From the NCBI GenBank assembly GCA_016208255.1, contig JACQYK010000079.1:1-37033 (forward strand): a DNA stretch of 37,033 bases, in the 5' to 3' direction. Under the pieces are notes generated by a model. The model saw only the letters and a program-made list of their open reading frames with translations, was not told the origin of the DNA and did not search any database. The position numbers were made by a program, and so were the translations under genes. Source of the DNA: Deltaproteobacteria bacterium (GTDB lineage: Bacteria > Desulfobacterota > RBG-13-43-22). Positions 8,176 to 18,508 of this stretch are shown here, one piece after another (position 1 is the first letter of the stretch; each line of letters starts with the position of its first letter).

Positions 8176-8405
8176 GCAGATTTTTTCAAGATGACTGAAC
8201 GCTTTCTTGAACTTAGGATTGGAATATCGATGGAGCCGTCAATATTTCCCGTCAACAGTCACCCTCCCCAGCCACCGGGCGCAGGCAAGAGACCTTGCTC
8301 CATCACACGAACGCCGGGATCTGGCTCCTCCATTGTTCGAACCGTGACGCCACCGTGAAATTGGTCGTGTAAACTAAGATAGGGAACACTTGCCTCGGAA
8401 AGCGC
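8176..8405. other. intergenic region between divergent operons
   Basis: No plausible gene, tRNA or terminator is seen. A GTTCGAAC-containing stretch near 8333-8341 looks superficially like a tRNA T-loop, but its flanks do not pair. The region simply separates two divergent promoters. Confidence 0.5.
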
Positions 8406-8433
8406 TTGACAGCAACTGTCACTAACTGATAAT
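8406..8433 (+). promoter_or_regulatory. promoter and operator of the BREX operon
   Basis: TTGACA (8406-8411), a 16-base spacer and GATAAT (8428-8433) form a good sigma70-type promoter. The -35 overlaps a perfect 6-bp inverted repeat with a 3-base centre, TGACAGCAACTGTCA (8407-8421), which could be an operator. Transcription would begin about 60 bases before the HTH gene at 8496. The regulator may be that HTH protein. Confidence 0.75.
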
Positions 8434-8495
8434 AATGTAAAATGTGTGAAGTAATTTATGTTGGTTAAAGCTTTACAGGCGAAGGGGTGCTTCTG

Positions 8496-8702
8496 ATGGA
8501 TGAAATACTGGGGGGCGTCCTGACTATCGAAGAGTTGTCCACCTACCTGAAAATTCCAAAATCCACCCTATACAAGCTTGTTAGGGAAGGTAGAATCCCC
8601 TCCCAGAAAGTGGGCCGGCACTGGCGCTTCCGAAAAATGGCCATTGACCGATGGCTGGAGGAGACAAGGACAAACGAATCACATTCGGGGGCGGATCGGT
8701 AA
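8496..8702 (+). CDS. excisionase/MerR-type HTH DNA-binding protein, probable BREX operon regulator
   Basis: This 68-residue protein is essentially one winged HTH_17-type domain: LTIEELSTYLKIPKSTLYKL, then VGRHWRFRKMAIDRWLEE. The fold is shared by phage excisionases and by small transcription regulators. It lies directly after the BREX promoter, and its TAA overlaps the brxF ATG, so it is part of the BREX operon. A regulatory role is therefore likelier than Xis function, and no integrase is nearby. ATG 8496 has GAAGGGG upstream; the in-frame GTG at 8487 is inside that ribosome site. Confidence 0.8.
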   Translation: MDEILGGVLTIEELSTYLKIPKSTLYKLVREGRIPSQKVGRHWRFRKMAIDRWLEETRTNESHSGADR

Positions 8703-9187
8703 TGGCTGAGCTCCTTGCAGGCCGGGTGATAGAAAAGCTCAGCCAGGTTGCAGAGCTTTACCACCGCCTTTTGATAGTGGTGGCGCCAGCGGGGGCTGGA
8801 AAAACCAGGGCACTGCGTAAAGTGGGCGAGGACACCGGTGCCCCCATGATCAACATTAATCTTGAGCTTTCCCGTCGCATGCTTGACCTTACTGAGCGTC
8901 AACGGGCACTGCAGCTTCCGCGGTTGATCTCTGAGATTGTGAATACTTCTGACAGCGATGTGAGCCTACTCGACAACATCGAAATCCTTTTCGATGTATC
9001 GCTCAGACAGGACCCACTTCGGCTTTTGCAAAGTCTCTCGCGCAATAAGACGGTGGTTGCAACTTGGAATGGGTGCTTTGATGATGAACACATTATTTAT
9101 GCGGCACCAGATCACTCGGAATACAGAAGATACCTGGTCAAAGATTTCTTGGTTGTAAACTTGGAGCAGCAGAATGAAGGTAACTGA
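8702..9187 (+). CDS. brxF: BREX type 3 small ATPase BrxF
   Basis: This is a 161-residue P-loop protein with Walker A APAGAGKT at 28-35 and a Walker B-like VSLLDNIEILF at 87-97. Length, position (first core gene) and motif spacing match BrxF, the small ATPase that defines BREX type 3. Its exact job in BREX is unknown. The ATG at 8702 overlaps the stop of the HTH gene and has GGGGGCGG upstream; the longer reading from 8651 would lie inside the HTH gene without a ribosome site. It is followed after 24 bases by brxC. Confidence 0.88.
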   Translation: MAELLAGRVIEKLSQVAELYHRLLIVVAPAGAGKTRALRKVGEDTGAPMININLELSRRMLDLTERQRALQLPRLISEIVNTSDSDVSLLDNIEILFDVSLRQDPLRLLQSLSRNKTVVATWNGCFDDEHIIYAAPDHSEYRRYLVKDFLVVNLEQQNEGN

Positions 9188-9211
9188 TGATTCTGAATGG
9201 GAGCAGACGCG

Positions 9212-12200
9212 ATGAGATACGGAGATCTGATCCAGTTTGAACCTATTGAATCCGTGGTTCAGCTTCGAGACGCCGATGAAGCGGCTGCCGCCCGACAGCT
9301 TGTGGAGACTTACGTTATCTCCGAGGAGATGGCTGAGAAGCTGATAAGCCTCGTCATACCTCAGCTTCAGGTAGACAAGCCGGTGGACAACAAGGGGCTT
9401 CTTGTTGTCGGCAACTATGGTACCGGCAAATCCCATTTGATGTCAGTAATTTCCGCTTTGGCCGAACACAAGGAGCTTTCCTTCTGTTTGAACGACAGCA
9501 ATGTTGCCGACGCGGCAGGGAAAATTGCAGGTCGCTTCAAGGTGGTGCGCACGGAGATCGGAGCCACCACCATGTCTTTTCGCGATATTCTGGTGGCTGA
9601 ATTGGAAGAGCATCTTGCAAACATGGGAGTAACGTATTCCTTTCCATCAGCTGCAGAGGTGCCCAATAACAAACGTGCCTTCGAGGAGATGATGGTAGCG
9701 TTCCACCAGGAATATCCCGACCATGGTTTGCTTTTGGTGGTGGACGAGTTGCTTGACTATCTGCGCACGCGCAGGGATCAAGAACTCATTCTCGACCTGA
9801 ACTTTCTTCGTGAAATCGGTGAGGTATGCAAAGACCTACGCTTCCGCTTCATCGCCGGTGTCCAGGAGGCAATCTTTGACAGTCCCCGCTTCTCCTTTGT
9901 GGCTGACAGCATCCGCCGGGTCAAAGACCGGTTCGAGCAAATCCTTATCGCTCGGAAGGATGTCAAGTTCGTGGTTGCCGAGCGTTTGCTCAAAAAGACC
10001 GGCGAACAGCAGACAAAAATCCGCGAACATTTGACCCCTTTTGCAAAATTTTACGGGCGCATGAATGAACGTATGGACGAGTTCGTTCGCCTCTTTCCGG
10101 TCCATCCAGATTACATTGATGTCTTCGAGCAGATAAAAATTGCCGAAAAGCGTGAGGTGCTCAAGACTCTTTCTTTGGCAATGAAGAGGATGCTCGATCA
10201 AGACATCCCAAATGACCGGCCCGGGTTGATTGCCTACGATAGCTACTGGACGAACCTGCGTGAGAACCCGTCCTTTCGCGCTGTTCCGGAAATCCGGGCG
10301 GTGATCGACTGCAGTAAGGTGCTGGAATCTCGCATTCAGCAGGCCTTTACCAGACCGCCCTACAAACCCATGGCACTTCAGCTCATTCATGCCTTATCAG
10401 TCCACCGGCTCACCACTGGTGACATTTACGCCACCTTGGGGGCGACGGCCGAGGAGCTGCGCGACGGGCTCTGCCTGTATCAGCCTGGCATAGAGGACCT
10501 GGGCGGCGACCCGGCCATTGATTTGCTATCTCAGGTGGAGGTTGTCCTTCGGGAGATTCATAAGACGGTGAGCGGCCAGTTTATCTCGTCAAATCCCGAT
10601 AACCGCCAATATTACCTTGACCTGAAGAAAACAGACGACTTCGATGCTCTTATCGAGAAGCGCGCCGAAAGCCTTGAGGCCTCGCAGCTCGACCGGTATT
10701 ACTACGAGGCTCTGAAGCGGGTCATGGAATGCACCGACCAGACCTATATCACAGGTTATAAGATCTGGGAGCATGAGCTCGAGTGGCAGGAGCGGAGGGC
10801 AGCACGCCAAGGGTATCTGTTTTTTGGCGCTCCCAACGAACGCTCCACCGCGGTACCGCCGCGCGACTTCTACCTCTATTTCATCCAGCCCTTCGACGTG
10901 CCGCACTTCAAGGACGAGAAAAAGTCTGACGAGTTCTTCCTGCGCCTTACCAACTCAGATGAAGTCTTCCGCACGGCGCTTCGCAACTATGCAGCAGCCC
11001 TCGACCTGGCGTCCACAGCCTCTGGACATGCCAAGGCCACATATGAATCCAAAGCATCTGGATTCCTGCGGGACATGGTTGTCTGGTTACAGCAGCATAT
11101 TACTACGGCCTTCGAGGTAACCTATCAGGGGCGGACCAAGTCTTTGACCGAGTGGTCTAAGGGTAAATCGATACGGGAGCTTTCCGGCATCGCCTCCCAT
11201 GAGCGCATTAACTTCCGCGATCTGGTGAATACCATTGCCGGAATCTGTCTTGGGCCACATTTTCAGGATCAAGCTCCCGATTACCCCTTCTTCTCGGTGC
11301 TCATTACCGGTGCCAACCGGGCTCAGGCAGCCCAGGACTTGTTACGGGCCATTGCTGGACAGAACCGTACAAAACAGGCAACCGCAGTTTTGGATGCCCT
11401 TGAGCTTCTCGATGGCGACCGACTCGATCCATATCGGTCAAAGTATGCCAAGCACATCCTCGACATCATAAAAAAGAAGGGTCACGGACAGGTGGTCAAC
11501 CGATCCGAGCTGATCCAGGACGTCTTCGGGGTCGAGTACCTGGCACCGCAGACCTTACGGCTTGAGCCCGAATGGGCTGTGGTCGTCCTTGCTGCGCTGG
11601 TTTATACCGGCGAGCTGGTGCTGGCCATTCCGGGCAAGAAGTTCGACGCCACCAGTCTTCCCCAAATGGCTGGAACCAGCATCGATGAGCTGACCCAATT
11701 CAAGCACATTGAGCGGCCCAAGGATTGGAACCTTCCGGCTCTTAAGGCTTTATTCGAGCTGCTTGATTTGGCTCCTGGACTGGCTCAGGAAGTTACCCAA
11801 AACAAAGAAGGGCCAGTCCAGCAGCTCCAGAAGGCCGTCGTGAGTACTGTTGAAAGGCTGGTGCTCGTGCATCAGAGTCTGCAAAACGGTCTGTTCTTCT
11901 GGGGCCGCAGCCTGCTATCAGAGGATGAAGCCCAAAGACTGCGCTCCCGGCTGGATGAAACCAAGATCTTCCTGGAATCACTCCAAGCCTACACCTCGCC
12001 AGGCAAACTCAAAAACTTCCGCTATGATGCCGAAGAGGTAAGCGGTCATCGACCCGGGCTCCAGGCTCTGGAAGAAATCGAGTCCCTACAGGCATTGGTG
12101 GCCGACCTGGGAACAACGGCATCTTATCTTTCCACAGCCGAGGCGGTCTTACCCACCGACCATGAATGGATCGCCAAGATGAAGGCAGGCCGTGATGAGG

Positions 12201-12940
12201 TCCTCGGCCAGATCAGCGATCCAGATAGACATGGCGCATCAGCATTCCGCCAGCAGACCCAGCGCCGGCTTACCGATCTCAGGAAGGCCTATGTCCTGGC
12301 ATATCTTGGGCTGCACACCAGGGCGCGCTTGGGCGTGAATGAAGATAAGCGCAAAGTTCAACTTATGGGGGATGAACGGCTCAAGGTCCTCCAAAAACTC
12401 TCCACTATCGACCTCATGCCTCGGCAGCATCTGACTGATTTCCAGAACCGCCTATCGGGCCTGAAGAGTTGCTTTGCGCTCACCGAACAGGAGCTGGATG
12501 CCTCGCCCGTTTGTCCCCATTGCAACTTCAAGCCCGCTGTGGAAACGTTGACGGCTCAGGCAAGCACAGTGCTCAATGGCCTGGACAGTGAGCTGGACAA
12601 GCTGGTGGACAATTGGACCCAGACGCTTCTTACCGACCTGGAGGACCCCACTACTAGGGGCAACCTAAACTTGCTCAGACCCGAGTCGAGAAAACTAGTG
12701 GACGGCTTCATCAAGAAGCGGGCCCTCCCGGAAAAGTTAGACCATGATTTTATTCATGCTTTGCAGGAGGTCCTGTCCGGGCTCATCAAGGTATCAGTTA
12801 AAACCGGAGACTTGCGTGCTGCGTTACTCTCGGGGGGTTCACCAGTTACGCCAGCAGAGATGAAGAAGCGGTTTGAGGACTATCTCGACGAACTTACCAA
12901 GGGCAAGGAGCTCGGTAACGTCAGGATTATACTGGAATAG
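9212..12940 (+). CDS. brxC: BREX ATPase BrxC (PglY-like, DUF6079)
   Basis: This large 1242-residue ATPase begins [18 protein letters not shown]. Walker A is GNYGTGKS at 67-74 and Walker B LLLVVDE at 173-179, both in the N-terminal AAA-type domain. The rest is a long helical region, with CPHC near residue 1100 as a possible half zinc knuckle. BrxC is a core BREX protein needed for defence and for host methylation, and is thought to act with PglX and PglZ in a large complex. GGGAG lies eight bases before the ATG at 9212; the in-frame ATG at 9197 lacks a clear ribosome site. The reading frame is intact throughout. Confidence 0.93.
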   Translation: MRYGDLIQFEPIESVVQLRDADEAAAARQLVETYVISEEMAEKLISLVIPQLQVDKPVDNKGLLVVGNYGTGKSHLMSVISALAEHKELSFCLNDSNVADAAGKIAGRFKVVRTEIGATTMSFRDILVAELEEHLANMGVTYSFPSAAEVPNNKRAFEEMMVAFHQEYPDHGLLLVVDELLDYLRTRRDQELILDLNFLREIGEVCKDLRFRFIAGVQEAIFDSPRFSFVADSIRRVKDRFEQILIARKDVKFVVAERLLKKTGEQQTKIREHLTPFAKFYGRMNERMDEFVRLFPVHPDYIDVFEQIKIAEKREVLKTLSLAMKRMLDQDIPNDRPGLIAYDSYWTNLRENPSFRAVPEIRAVIDCSKVLESRIQQAFTRPPYKPMALQLIHALSVHRLTTGDIYATLGATAEELRDGLCLYQPGIEDLGGDPAIDLLSQVEVVLREIHKTVSGQFISSNPDNRQYYLDLKKTDDFDALIEKRAESLEASQLDRYYYEALKRVMECTDQTYITGYKIWEHELEWQERRAARQGYLFFGAPNERSTAVPPRDFYLYFIQPFDVPHFKDEKKSDEFFLRLTNSDEVFRTALRNYAAALDLASTASGHAKATYESKASGFLRDMVVWLQQHITTAFEVTYQGRTKSLTEWSKGKSIRELSGIASHERINFRDLVNTIAGICLGPHFQDQAPDYPFFSVLITGANRAQAAQDLLRAIAGQNRTKQATAVLDALELLDGDRLDPYRSKYAKHILDIIKKKGHGQVVNRSELIQDVFGVEYLAPQTLRLEPEWAVVVLAALVYTGELVLAIPGKKFDATSLPQMAGTSIDELTQFKHIERPKDWNLPALKALFELLDLAPGLAQEVTQNKEGPVQQLQKAVVSTVERLVLVHQSLQNGLFFWGRSLLSEDEAQRLRSRLDETKIFLESLQAYTSPGKLKNFRYDAEEVSGHRPGLQALEEIESLQALVADLGTTASYLSTAEAVLPTDHEWIAKMKAGRDEVLGQISDPDRHGASAFRQQTQRRLTDLRKAYVLAYLGLHTRARLGVNEDKRKVQLMGDERLKVLQKLSTIDLMPRQHLTDFQNRLSGLKSCFALTEQELDASPVCPHCNFKPAVETLTAQASTVLNGLDSELDKLVDNWTQTLLTDLEDPTTRGNLNLLRPESRKLVDGFIKKRALPEKLDHDFIHALQEVLSGLIKVSVKTGDLRAALLSGGSPVTPAEMKKRFEDYLDELTKGKELGNVRIILE

Positions 12941-12942
12941 TA

Positions 12943-14655
12943 ATGCGAGCTGCCGACGAGATACGCAATCTGCTCGACGAGCTGAACAGCCATCCAGCAG
13001 ATGATCTTGAAGATCAGGATCTCGACTTCAAGGAATGGAATCTCCACAGCATGAAGGATGCTGTGGCTCTGGTCGTCGAGATGGTGATTTGTATGGCTAA
13101 CGGCGGAGGCGGGACGGTAGTTTTCGGGGTGAATGATAAAGCCGTGGGGCGTTCCCATGCCATTTTGGGTGTGCCTCCCGAAGTGGATGTTAATCGACTT
13201 AAAAAGACTGTCTACGATTCCACGGACCCAAAGGTGACCCCGGTTTTCGAAGACCTCTTTGTTCCGGAAGGCACGGGGCGGCTTCTAGTCATGCAGGTAT
13301 ATCCTGGCATCCCTCCCTACACTGACAGCGCTGGCAAGGGCAAGGTGCGTGTCGGCACAGATTGTCAGCCGCTAACCGGTACCCTACGGCGCCGCATCAT
13401 GGTGGAGACCGGGGAAACCGACTTCACCGCCGAAGAAGTGGCAGGCCACCCGCAAGAGCTGATCTCTCCTGCGGCCATGGAACGCCTGCGCGAAGCCGCC
13501 CGCAAGGAACGAGCGCCGGAGGAGCTTCTACGCCTGAGCGATGACGATCTTCTTTTTCAAATCGGCGTCATCCACGCCGGGAAATGCACCCGGGCTGGCG
13601 TCTTGCTGGCAGGCTCCGAAGGCGCGATCCAGCAATACATCTCCGGGTACGTCTGGACCCATCTGCGCATGCAAACCGACACGCGCTACACCGACCGCGC
13701 CGATGGGCGGGATGCCCTACCTGTTGCTCTTTTCAGGCTTCTGGACAGGATCAATGCCGATAACCCCATCACCACCCTGGAACACGGGATGTTCCACTTC
13801 GAGTATCGCACCTATCCGGAAATCGCCCTGCGCGAAGCCCTCCTGAACGCCCTTTGTCACGCCGACTTCCGCATCGCCGGTCCCATTCTGGTCAAGCAAT
13901 TCCCGAATCGCCTGGAAATCAGCAACCCTGGGGGGTTCATCGCCGGCATCACGCCGGATAATATCCTCCATCGCCAGCCAGCGGCCCGGAACCCCCTCCT
14001 GGTTGACGCCCTGGCCAAACTGCGTCTGGTCAACCGGAGCAATCTCGGTATTGGTCGGATGTTCGAGGCGCTCCTTATTGAAGGCAAGGAACCGCCCCTA
14101 ATCCAGGAGATCGGGGAATCGGTCACCTTAACCTTTCGCCAGCGGGATTTCTCACCCGCCTTCCGACTGTTTGTGGCCGAGGAGAATCGCACCGGCCGTT
14201 CTTTTTCAGTGGATTATCTCCTGGTCCTGCAATATCTCTTGAATCATCCAGAGATTGACACCGCTACCGCTGCCCACACCTGTCAGCGCTTAGAATCTCA
14301 AGCCCGGGATATTTTGACTGAAATGGAGCAGCGTTTTGCATACCTCGAGCGTGGTGGCACCGGTCGCGGGACCTACTGGACCCTCCGCCCTGAAGTCCAC
14401 CGCCGCTTGGCCGGCCCCGGCCACCCCGAACGCGACCGCCGCATCGACTGGGAAGCAGCCAAGACAAGAATCTTGAGCGTGCTCATGGAACGGGCAAGGC
14501 GAGGTGAACCGGGTATCTCGAATGCGGAGATCAGGCAGATAACGCACTACGACCGGAATCAGGCCCGCCGTTTGATGTTGGAACTGATGCACGAGAATCC
14601 TCAGATCAGACAGGCAAGAGAGAAGCGGTGGGCGCGTTATGCGTACTCTCTATGA
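12943..14655 (+). CDS. AlbA_2/Schlafen-type ATP-binding protein (accessory gene in BREX-3)
   Basis: This 570-residue protein has an N-terminal AlbA_2 (Schlafen core-like) domain: LDFKEWNLHSMKDAVALVVE, then MANGGGGTVVFGVND. A GHKL/HATPase_c_4-like segment follows around 275-390 (EIALREALLNALCHADFR, RLEISNPGGF), and a C-terminal winged helix near 505-570 (ISNAEIRQITHYDRNQARRL). This layout is shared with RecG-related transcriptional regulators; AlbA_2 proteins also occur in several defence systems as nucleases or sensors. The gene starts 3 bases after brxC stops and is clearly co-transcribed. It is not one of the six BREX-3 core genes. Whether it regulates the locus or acts as an extra effector cannot be told. 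Confidence 0.85.
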   Translation: MRAADEIRNLLDELNSHPADDLEDQDLDFKEWNLHSMKDAVALVVEMVICMANGGGGTVVFGVNDKAVGRSHAILGVPPEVDVNRLKKTVYDSTDPKVTPVFEDLFVPEGTGRLLVMQVYPGIPPYTDSAGKGKVRVGTDCQPLTGTLRRRIMVETGETDFTAEEVAGHPQELISPAAMERLREAARKERAPEELLRLSDDDLLFQIGVIHAGKCTRAGVLLAGSEGAIQQYISGYVWTHLRMQTDTRYTDRADGRDALPVALFRLLDRINADNPITTLEHGMFHFEYRTYPEIALREALLNALCHADFRIAGPILVKQFPNRLEISNPGGFIAGITPDNILHRQPAARNPLLVDALAKLRLVNRSNLGIGRMFEALLIEGKEPPLIQEIGESVTLTFRQRDFSPAFRLFVAEENRTGRSFSVDYLLVLQYLLNHPEIDTATAAHTCQRLESQARDILTEMEQRFAYLERGGTGRGTYWTLRPEVHRRLAGPGHPERDRRIDWEAAKTRILSVLMERARRGEPGISNAEIRQITHYDRNQARRLMLELMHENPQIRQAREKRWARYAYSL

Positions 14656-14656
14656 C

Positions 14657-14728
14657 TGCGCAAACAAATGCGCATAGACGAGAGATATATGCGCAATGCT
14701 ATGCTGTTATGCATGGGAAACGCATAAC
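14657..14728. repeat. TGCGCA cluster and small hairpin between accessory genes
   Basis: The self-complementary hexamer TGCGCA occurs at 14657, 14669 and 14690, followed by GTTATGC (14706-14712) facing GCATAAC (14722-14728), a 7-bp hairpin. It lies in the largest gap (about 200 bases) inside the BREX locus, between the AlbA_2 and DUF6602 genes. It may be a protein-binding region or internal promoter control. I see no convincing -10/-35 pair. Confidence 0.5.
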
Positions 14729-14858
14729 GAAAATGGAGGTGTGTCGAGCTTACGTGCTTATCCTGTTGCGCTGAGCAACTTAATAAGAGCGTCTTGTAGA
14801 AGGGCTTGACGCAGGCTTGAGGCAGGATTATCCGGTAACGCCAACCGGGAGTGGATAA

Positions 14859-15680
14859 ATGCCTACCCAAAGAAATTTTCTTGAGTACCACAAGTCCATA
14901 GCCAGAGAACTCAGCGCAACAAAGGACAGGATACGCCAGCTTATCGGTGATCAACACTGGCTAACCGACGGCGAGCATAAGGAGGCCGTGCTCCGAAAAG
15001 TGCTCAGGACTCACCTTCCTGAATCCGTGCGGGTGGGGAGGGGATTTGTATGTTTCAGAGATGAAAGCTCTAACCAAATCGACATCCTGGTCACCGCATA
15101 TGACAGGCCAACTCTTTTCAAGGATGGTGAATTGGTATTGGTAACCCCAGATGCAGTCCAGGCGATAATAGAAGTCAAAACCGCTCTGCGGAACCGCTTC
15201 GATATCGAAAATGCATTTGAAAAGCTATCGGAAAACATCAGAAAAATTCGATCCAATGGCAACAAGAATTGTCAGGCCGGGCTTTTTGTTTATGAAGAGC
15301 CGGAGGATCGTAATCGAATTGAAGATGATGCAATTCTACGAGCGTTGCAATCGGCAGCCAATAGCCAGGAAAGCAAGGTGGTCAACTGGATAGCGTTTGG
15401 GTCGGATCGGTTTTTCCGTTTCTGGAGTAACGGACGCCGGGATGTGGCCAGTCCCTGTGATGGTCCGGTTTGGCACTCCTATGGACTTAACGAAGGTCTG
15501 GCTCACGCCTATTTCGTGAGCAATGTGGTATGGGATGTCAGCAGGCAAAACTCCCTGAGCATGCAGTATGCCTGGTTCCCAGTGGAGGGCGGAAAAGAGC
15601 GGTACCGTCGCTGGTACATTCCCCTGCCAAATGGACAACCGATGCAGTTTAACCAAGACGAGAACCCTTGGACGGAATGA
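14859..15680 (+). CDS. DUF6602 protein, PD-(D/E)XK nuclease-like
   Basis: This 273-residue protein fits DUF6602: HWLTDGEHKEAVLRKVLRTH, then VGRGFV, NQIDILV (D75) and, after a variable loop, DAVQAIIEVKTAL (E105, K107). The D...ExK spacing is that of a PD-(D/E)XK nuclease fold. The C-terminal part is not recognised. The family is often found beside methyltransferases and other defence genes, but I know of no established activity. Its last codons overlap the pglXI start (ATGA), so it is translationally coupled to the methylase and probably works with it. The ATG at 14859 has GGGAGTGG upstream. Confidence 0.75.
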   Translation: MPTQRNFLEYHKSIARELSATKDRIRQLIGDQHWLTDGEHKEAVLRKVLRTHLPESVRVGRGFVCFRDESSNQIDILVTAYDRPTLFKDGELVLVTPDAVQAIIEVKTALRNRFDIENAFEKLSENIRKIRSNGNKNCQAGLFVYEEPEDRNRIEDDAILRALQSAANSQESKVVNWIAFGSDRFFRFWSNGRRDVASPCDGPVWHSYGLNEGLAHAYFVSNVVWDVSRQNSLSMQYAWFPVEGGKERYRRWYIPLPNGQPMQFNQDENPWTE

Positions 15681-18508
15681 GCCGAAATATGCAGAAGAGA
15701 TTATTAGGCAAAGGAAAGACCTCTGACTCCCAAACAAGTGGGCCCGTGGAATGCCTGGGCCTGACGTTTCCGAGCGATGAGGCTCGACGGCAATACTTCC
15801 TGGAAAAGCTACGGGAAAAGTTGCAGGACCCTGATTTTCGCAAGATCGAGGGCTTCCCCATCGGTTCGGACGAAGACATCCTGGCCCTGTCCGACCCGCC
15901 TTATTTCACTGCCTGCCCCAATCCCTTCGTAGAGGGCTTTATTAAGCTCTACGGCAAGCCCTATGACCCGGCAACGGATAACTACCGACGGGAGCCTTTT
16001 GCCGCGGATGTAAGTGAAGGCAAGAACGATCCCATCTATAATGCCCATTCTTATCACACCAAGGTGCCTCACAAAGCTATCATGCGGTATATCCTGCATT
16101 ACACCGAGCCAGAGGATATTGTATTTGATGGCTTTTGCGGAACAGGGATGACAGGAGTTGCAGCACAGCTATGTGGTGAACGGGTCACGTTAGAGGCACT
16201 TGGCTTCAAGGTAGAGAAAGATGATACGATTTATCACCATGAGACGGATGAAGACGGCACGACCGGTTGGAAGGTCTTTTCTAAACTCGGTGCAAGACGC
16301 GCCATCCTGAACGATTTGTCTCCAGCGGCCACCTTTATTGCTAATAACTACAACACGCGGGTGGACGTAGTGGCTTTCGAGCGCGAAGTCACACGCATCC
16401 TTAAAGAGGTCGAAGATGAATGCGGGTGGATGTATGAAACTATCCATACTGATGGGAAAATCAAAGGCCGGATCAACTACGCCGTCTGGTCCGATGTCTT
16501 CGTCTGCCCGGAATGCACTCGAGAGGTGGTATTCTGGGAAGCGGCAGTGGATGAGAAGGCGGGTCAAGTGCGGGACGAGTTTCCCTGTCCGCATTGCCGC
16601 GTTCTGCTCACCAAGCGCCGCATGGAACGCGTCTGGGTGATCCAGTTCGACAAGGCCATCAACCAGACTATAAGCCAGGCCAAACAGGTGCCGGTGCTCA
16701 TCAACTACAGTGTTAGCAAGAAGCGCTACGAGAAGCCGCCCGATGCCTTTGACCTGGCTCTCATTGAGAAGATTGAGCAAAGCGACATCCCCTACTGGTT
16801 TCCTACCGACCGTATGCCGGAAGGCTTCAACACTGAACAACCGAAGGTTTCGCACGGCATCACCCATGTGCATCATTTTTACACGAAGCGTAATCTGTGG
16901 GTTCTTGGGAGGCTTTTCGCTGATGATAGTGCTAAATGGTCTCGAATGGTCGCTCTCGACTGTTTTTCAGTTATCTCGAAGATGTCGCGATTCCGAGTGC
17001 CTGCTTGGGTTTTTGGGACTACGGGGCCAATGAAAGGGATGACGGCTGGTACCCTTTACGTTCCCTCATTACCTGGTGAGCAAAATGTTTTGAATGCTTT
17101 CGCTGAGAAAGCCAAGATGGTGGCGCGCTCTTGTCGAGCCGCTTTTTTCTTAGAGTCGAAGCTTTCTTGCCTACAAACAAGAAGCGCGGGGACAGTTATG
17201 TTGCAGGAACCTTACGCCGACTACATTTTCACCGACCCGCCCTTTGGCGGTAACATTATGTATTCGGAGTTGAATTTCCTTTTGGAAGCTTGGCTCAAAG
17301 TTTTTACCAACAATAAACCTGAAGCGATTGAGAACCAGGTGCAAGGGAAGGGTTTATTGGAATATCAACGCCTGATGACGCAATGCTTTCAAGAATACCA
17401 TCGTGTGCTAAAGCCCGGCCGATGGATGACAGTGGAGTTTCACAACTCCAAGAATAGCGTTTGGAACGCCATCCAGGAAGCATTGCAACATGCCGGTTTT
17501 GTTATTGCTGATATTAGGACTCTTAATAAGCAGCAGGGCACATTCAAGCAGGTGACCAGCAGCGGCGCTGTTAAGCAAGACCTAATCATTTCCGCCTACA
17601 AGCCCAACGGCGGCCTTGAGGACCGCTTCAAAATCACCGCGGGAACTGAAGAAGGGTCCTGGGAATTTATCCGCACACACTTGAGGCAACTCCCGGTCTT
17701 CGTGACCAAAGACGGGCGGGCCGAGGTCACCGCCGAACGCCAGAACTACCTGCTCTTCGACCGCATGGTAGCCTTCCACGTGCAGCGGGGCGTCACCGTG
17801 CCTCTGTCTGCCGCGGAGTTTTACCAGGGTTTGGCTCAGCGCTTCCCGGAGCGGGACGGTATGTATTTCCTCCCTGAGCAGGTGGCGGAGTACGATAAGA
17901 AGCGGCTGACGGTGAAGGAGGTCCTGCAGCTTGAACTTTTCGTGATCGACGAATCCTCCGCAATCCAGTGGCTTAGGCAGCAGCTCATCGCCAAACCCCA
18001 AACCTTCCAAGACCTGCACCCGCAATTCTTGAGAGAAATCGGCGGCTGGCAGAAGCACGAAAAGCCTTTGGAACTATCGGAACTCCTGGAAGACAACTTC
18101 ATCTGCTATGACGGCAGGGGCGAAGTCCCCAGCCAAATCCACAGCTATCTCTCTTCAAACTTCAAGGACCTGCGCAACCTGCCGAAAGACGACCCGACTC
18201 TACGCACCAAGGCGAGAGACCGCTGGTATATTCCCGATCCTAACAAAGCCACCGACCTGGAGAGACTGCGGGAACGGCGACTCATGAAAGACTTCCAGGA
18301 ATACCGGGAGACCAAGCAGAAAAAGCTTAAAGTCTTCCGCCTGGAGGCCGTCCGCACCGGTTTTAAAAAGGCCTGGCAGGAGCGGGACTACCCCACCATC
18401 ATTGAGGTGGCCCGCAAAATCCCGGAAACCATCCTCCAGGAAGACCCCAAACTCCTCATGTGGTACGACCAGGCCCTCACCAGAACCGATGAAGGGACCA
18501 CCATATGA
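15677..18508 (+). CDS. pglXI: BREX type 3 adenine DNA methyltransferase PglXI
   Basis: This protein of 943 residues carries the SAM-binding motif I FDGFCGTGMTG at 150-160 and the catalytic motif IV TDPPFGGN at about 520. An earlier DPPYFTACPNPF segment (73-84) is typical of this large methylase group. Between them lie CPECTREV and CPHC pairs (about 278-308), a zinc ribbon-like insert. In BREX the PglX methylase marks host DNA at N6-adenine so that the system spares it; in type 3 the version is PglXI. ATG 15677 overlaps the previous stop; the TTG at 15668 is less likely. The last 40 residues, including ILQEDPKLLMWYDQALTR, recur as a degenerate copy at 21.5 kb. The target site cannot be predicted. 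Confidence 0.9.
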   Translation: MSRNMQKRLLGKGKTSDSQTSGPVECLGLTFPSDEARRQYFLEKLREKLQDPDFRKIEGFPIGSDEDILALSDPPYFTACPNPFVEGFIKLYGKPYDPATDNYRREPFAADVSEGKNDPIYNAHSYHTKVPHKAIMRYILHYTEPEDIVFDGFCGTGMTGVAAQLCGERVTLEALGFKVEKDDTIYHHETDEDGTTGWKVFSKLGARRAILNDLSPAATFIANNYNTRVDVVAFEREVTRILKEVEDECGWMYETIHTDGKIKGRINYAVWSDVFVCPECTREVVFWEAAVDEKAGQVRDEFPCPHCRVLLTKRRMERVWVIQFDKAINQTISQAKQVPVLINYSVSKKRYEKPPDAFDLALIEKIEQSDIPYWFPTDRMPEGFNTEQPKVSHGITHVHHFYTKRNLWVLGRLFADDSAKWSRMVALDCFSVISKMSRFRVPAWVFGTTGPMKGMTAGTLYVPSLPGEQNVLNAFAEKAKMVARSCRAAFFLESKLSCLQTRSAGTVMLQEPYADYIFTDPPFGGNIMYSELNFLLEAWLKVFTNNKPEAIENQVQGKGLLEYQRLMTQCFQEYHRVLKPGRWMTVEFHNSKNSVWNAIQEALQHAGFVIADIRTLNKQQGTFKQVTSSGAVKQDLIISAYKPNGGLEDRFKITAGTEEGSWEFIRTHLRQLPVFVTKDGRAEVTAERQNYLLFDRMVAFHVQRGVTVPLSAAEFYQGLAQRFPERDGMYFLPEQVAEYDKKRLTVKEVLQLELFVIDESSAIQWLRQQLIAKPQTFQDLHPQFLREIGGWQKHEKPLELSELLEDNFICYDGRGEVPSQIHSYLSSNFKDLRNLPKDDPTLRTKARDRWYIPDPNKATDLERLRERRLMKDFQEYRETKQKKLKVFRLEAVRTGFKKAWQERDYPTIIEVARKIPETILQEDPKLLMWYDQALTRTDEGTTI

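Noticed and set aside
8320..8370. tRNA-like sequence around GTTCGAAC
   Set aside because: Flanking bases do not pair to form a T-arm, and no acceptor or anticodon arm can be drawn.
8496..8702. HTH protein as a phage excisionase (Xis)
   Set aside because: The fold fits, but there is no integrase in the window, and the gene overlaps brxF and follows the BREX promoter, so a regulator is more likely.
9836..10390. Long open frame opposite brxC
   Set aside because: It lies wholly within an intact large gene with strong motifs and is a codon-usage shadow.
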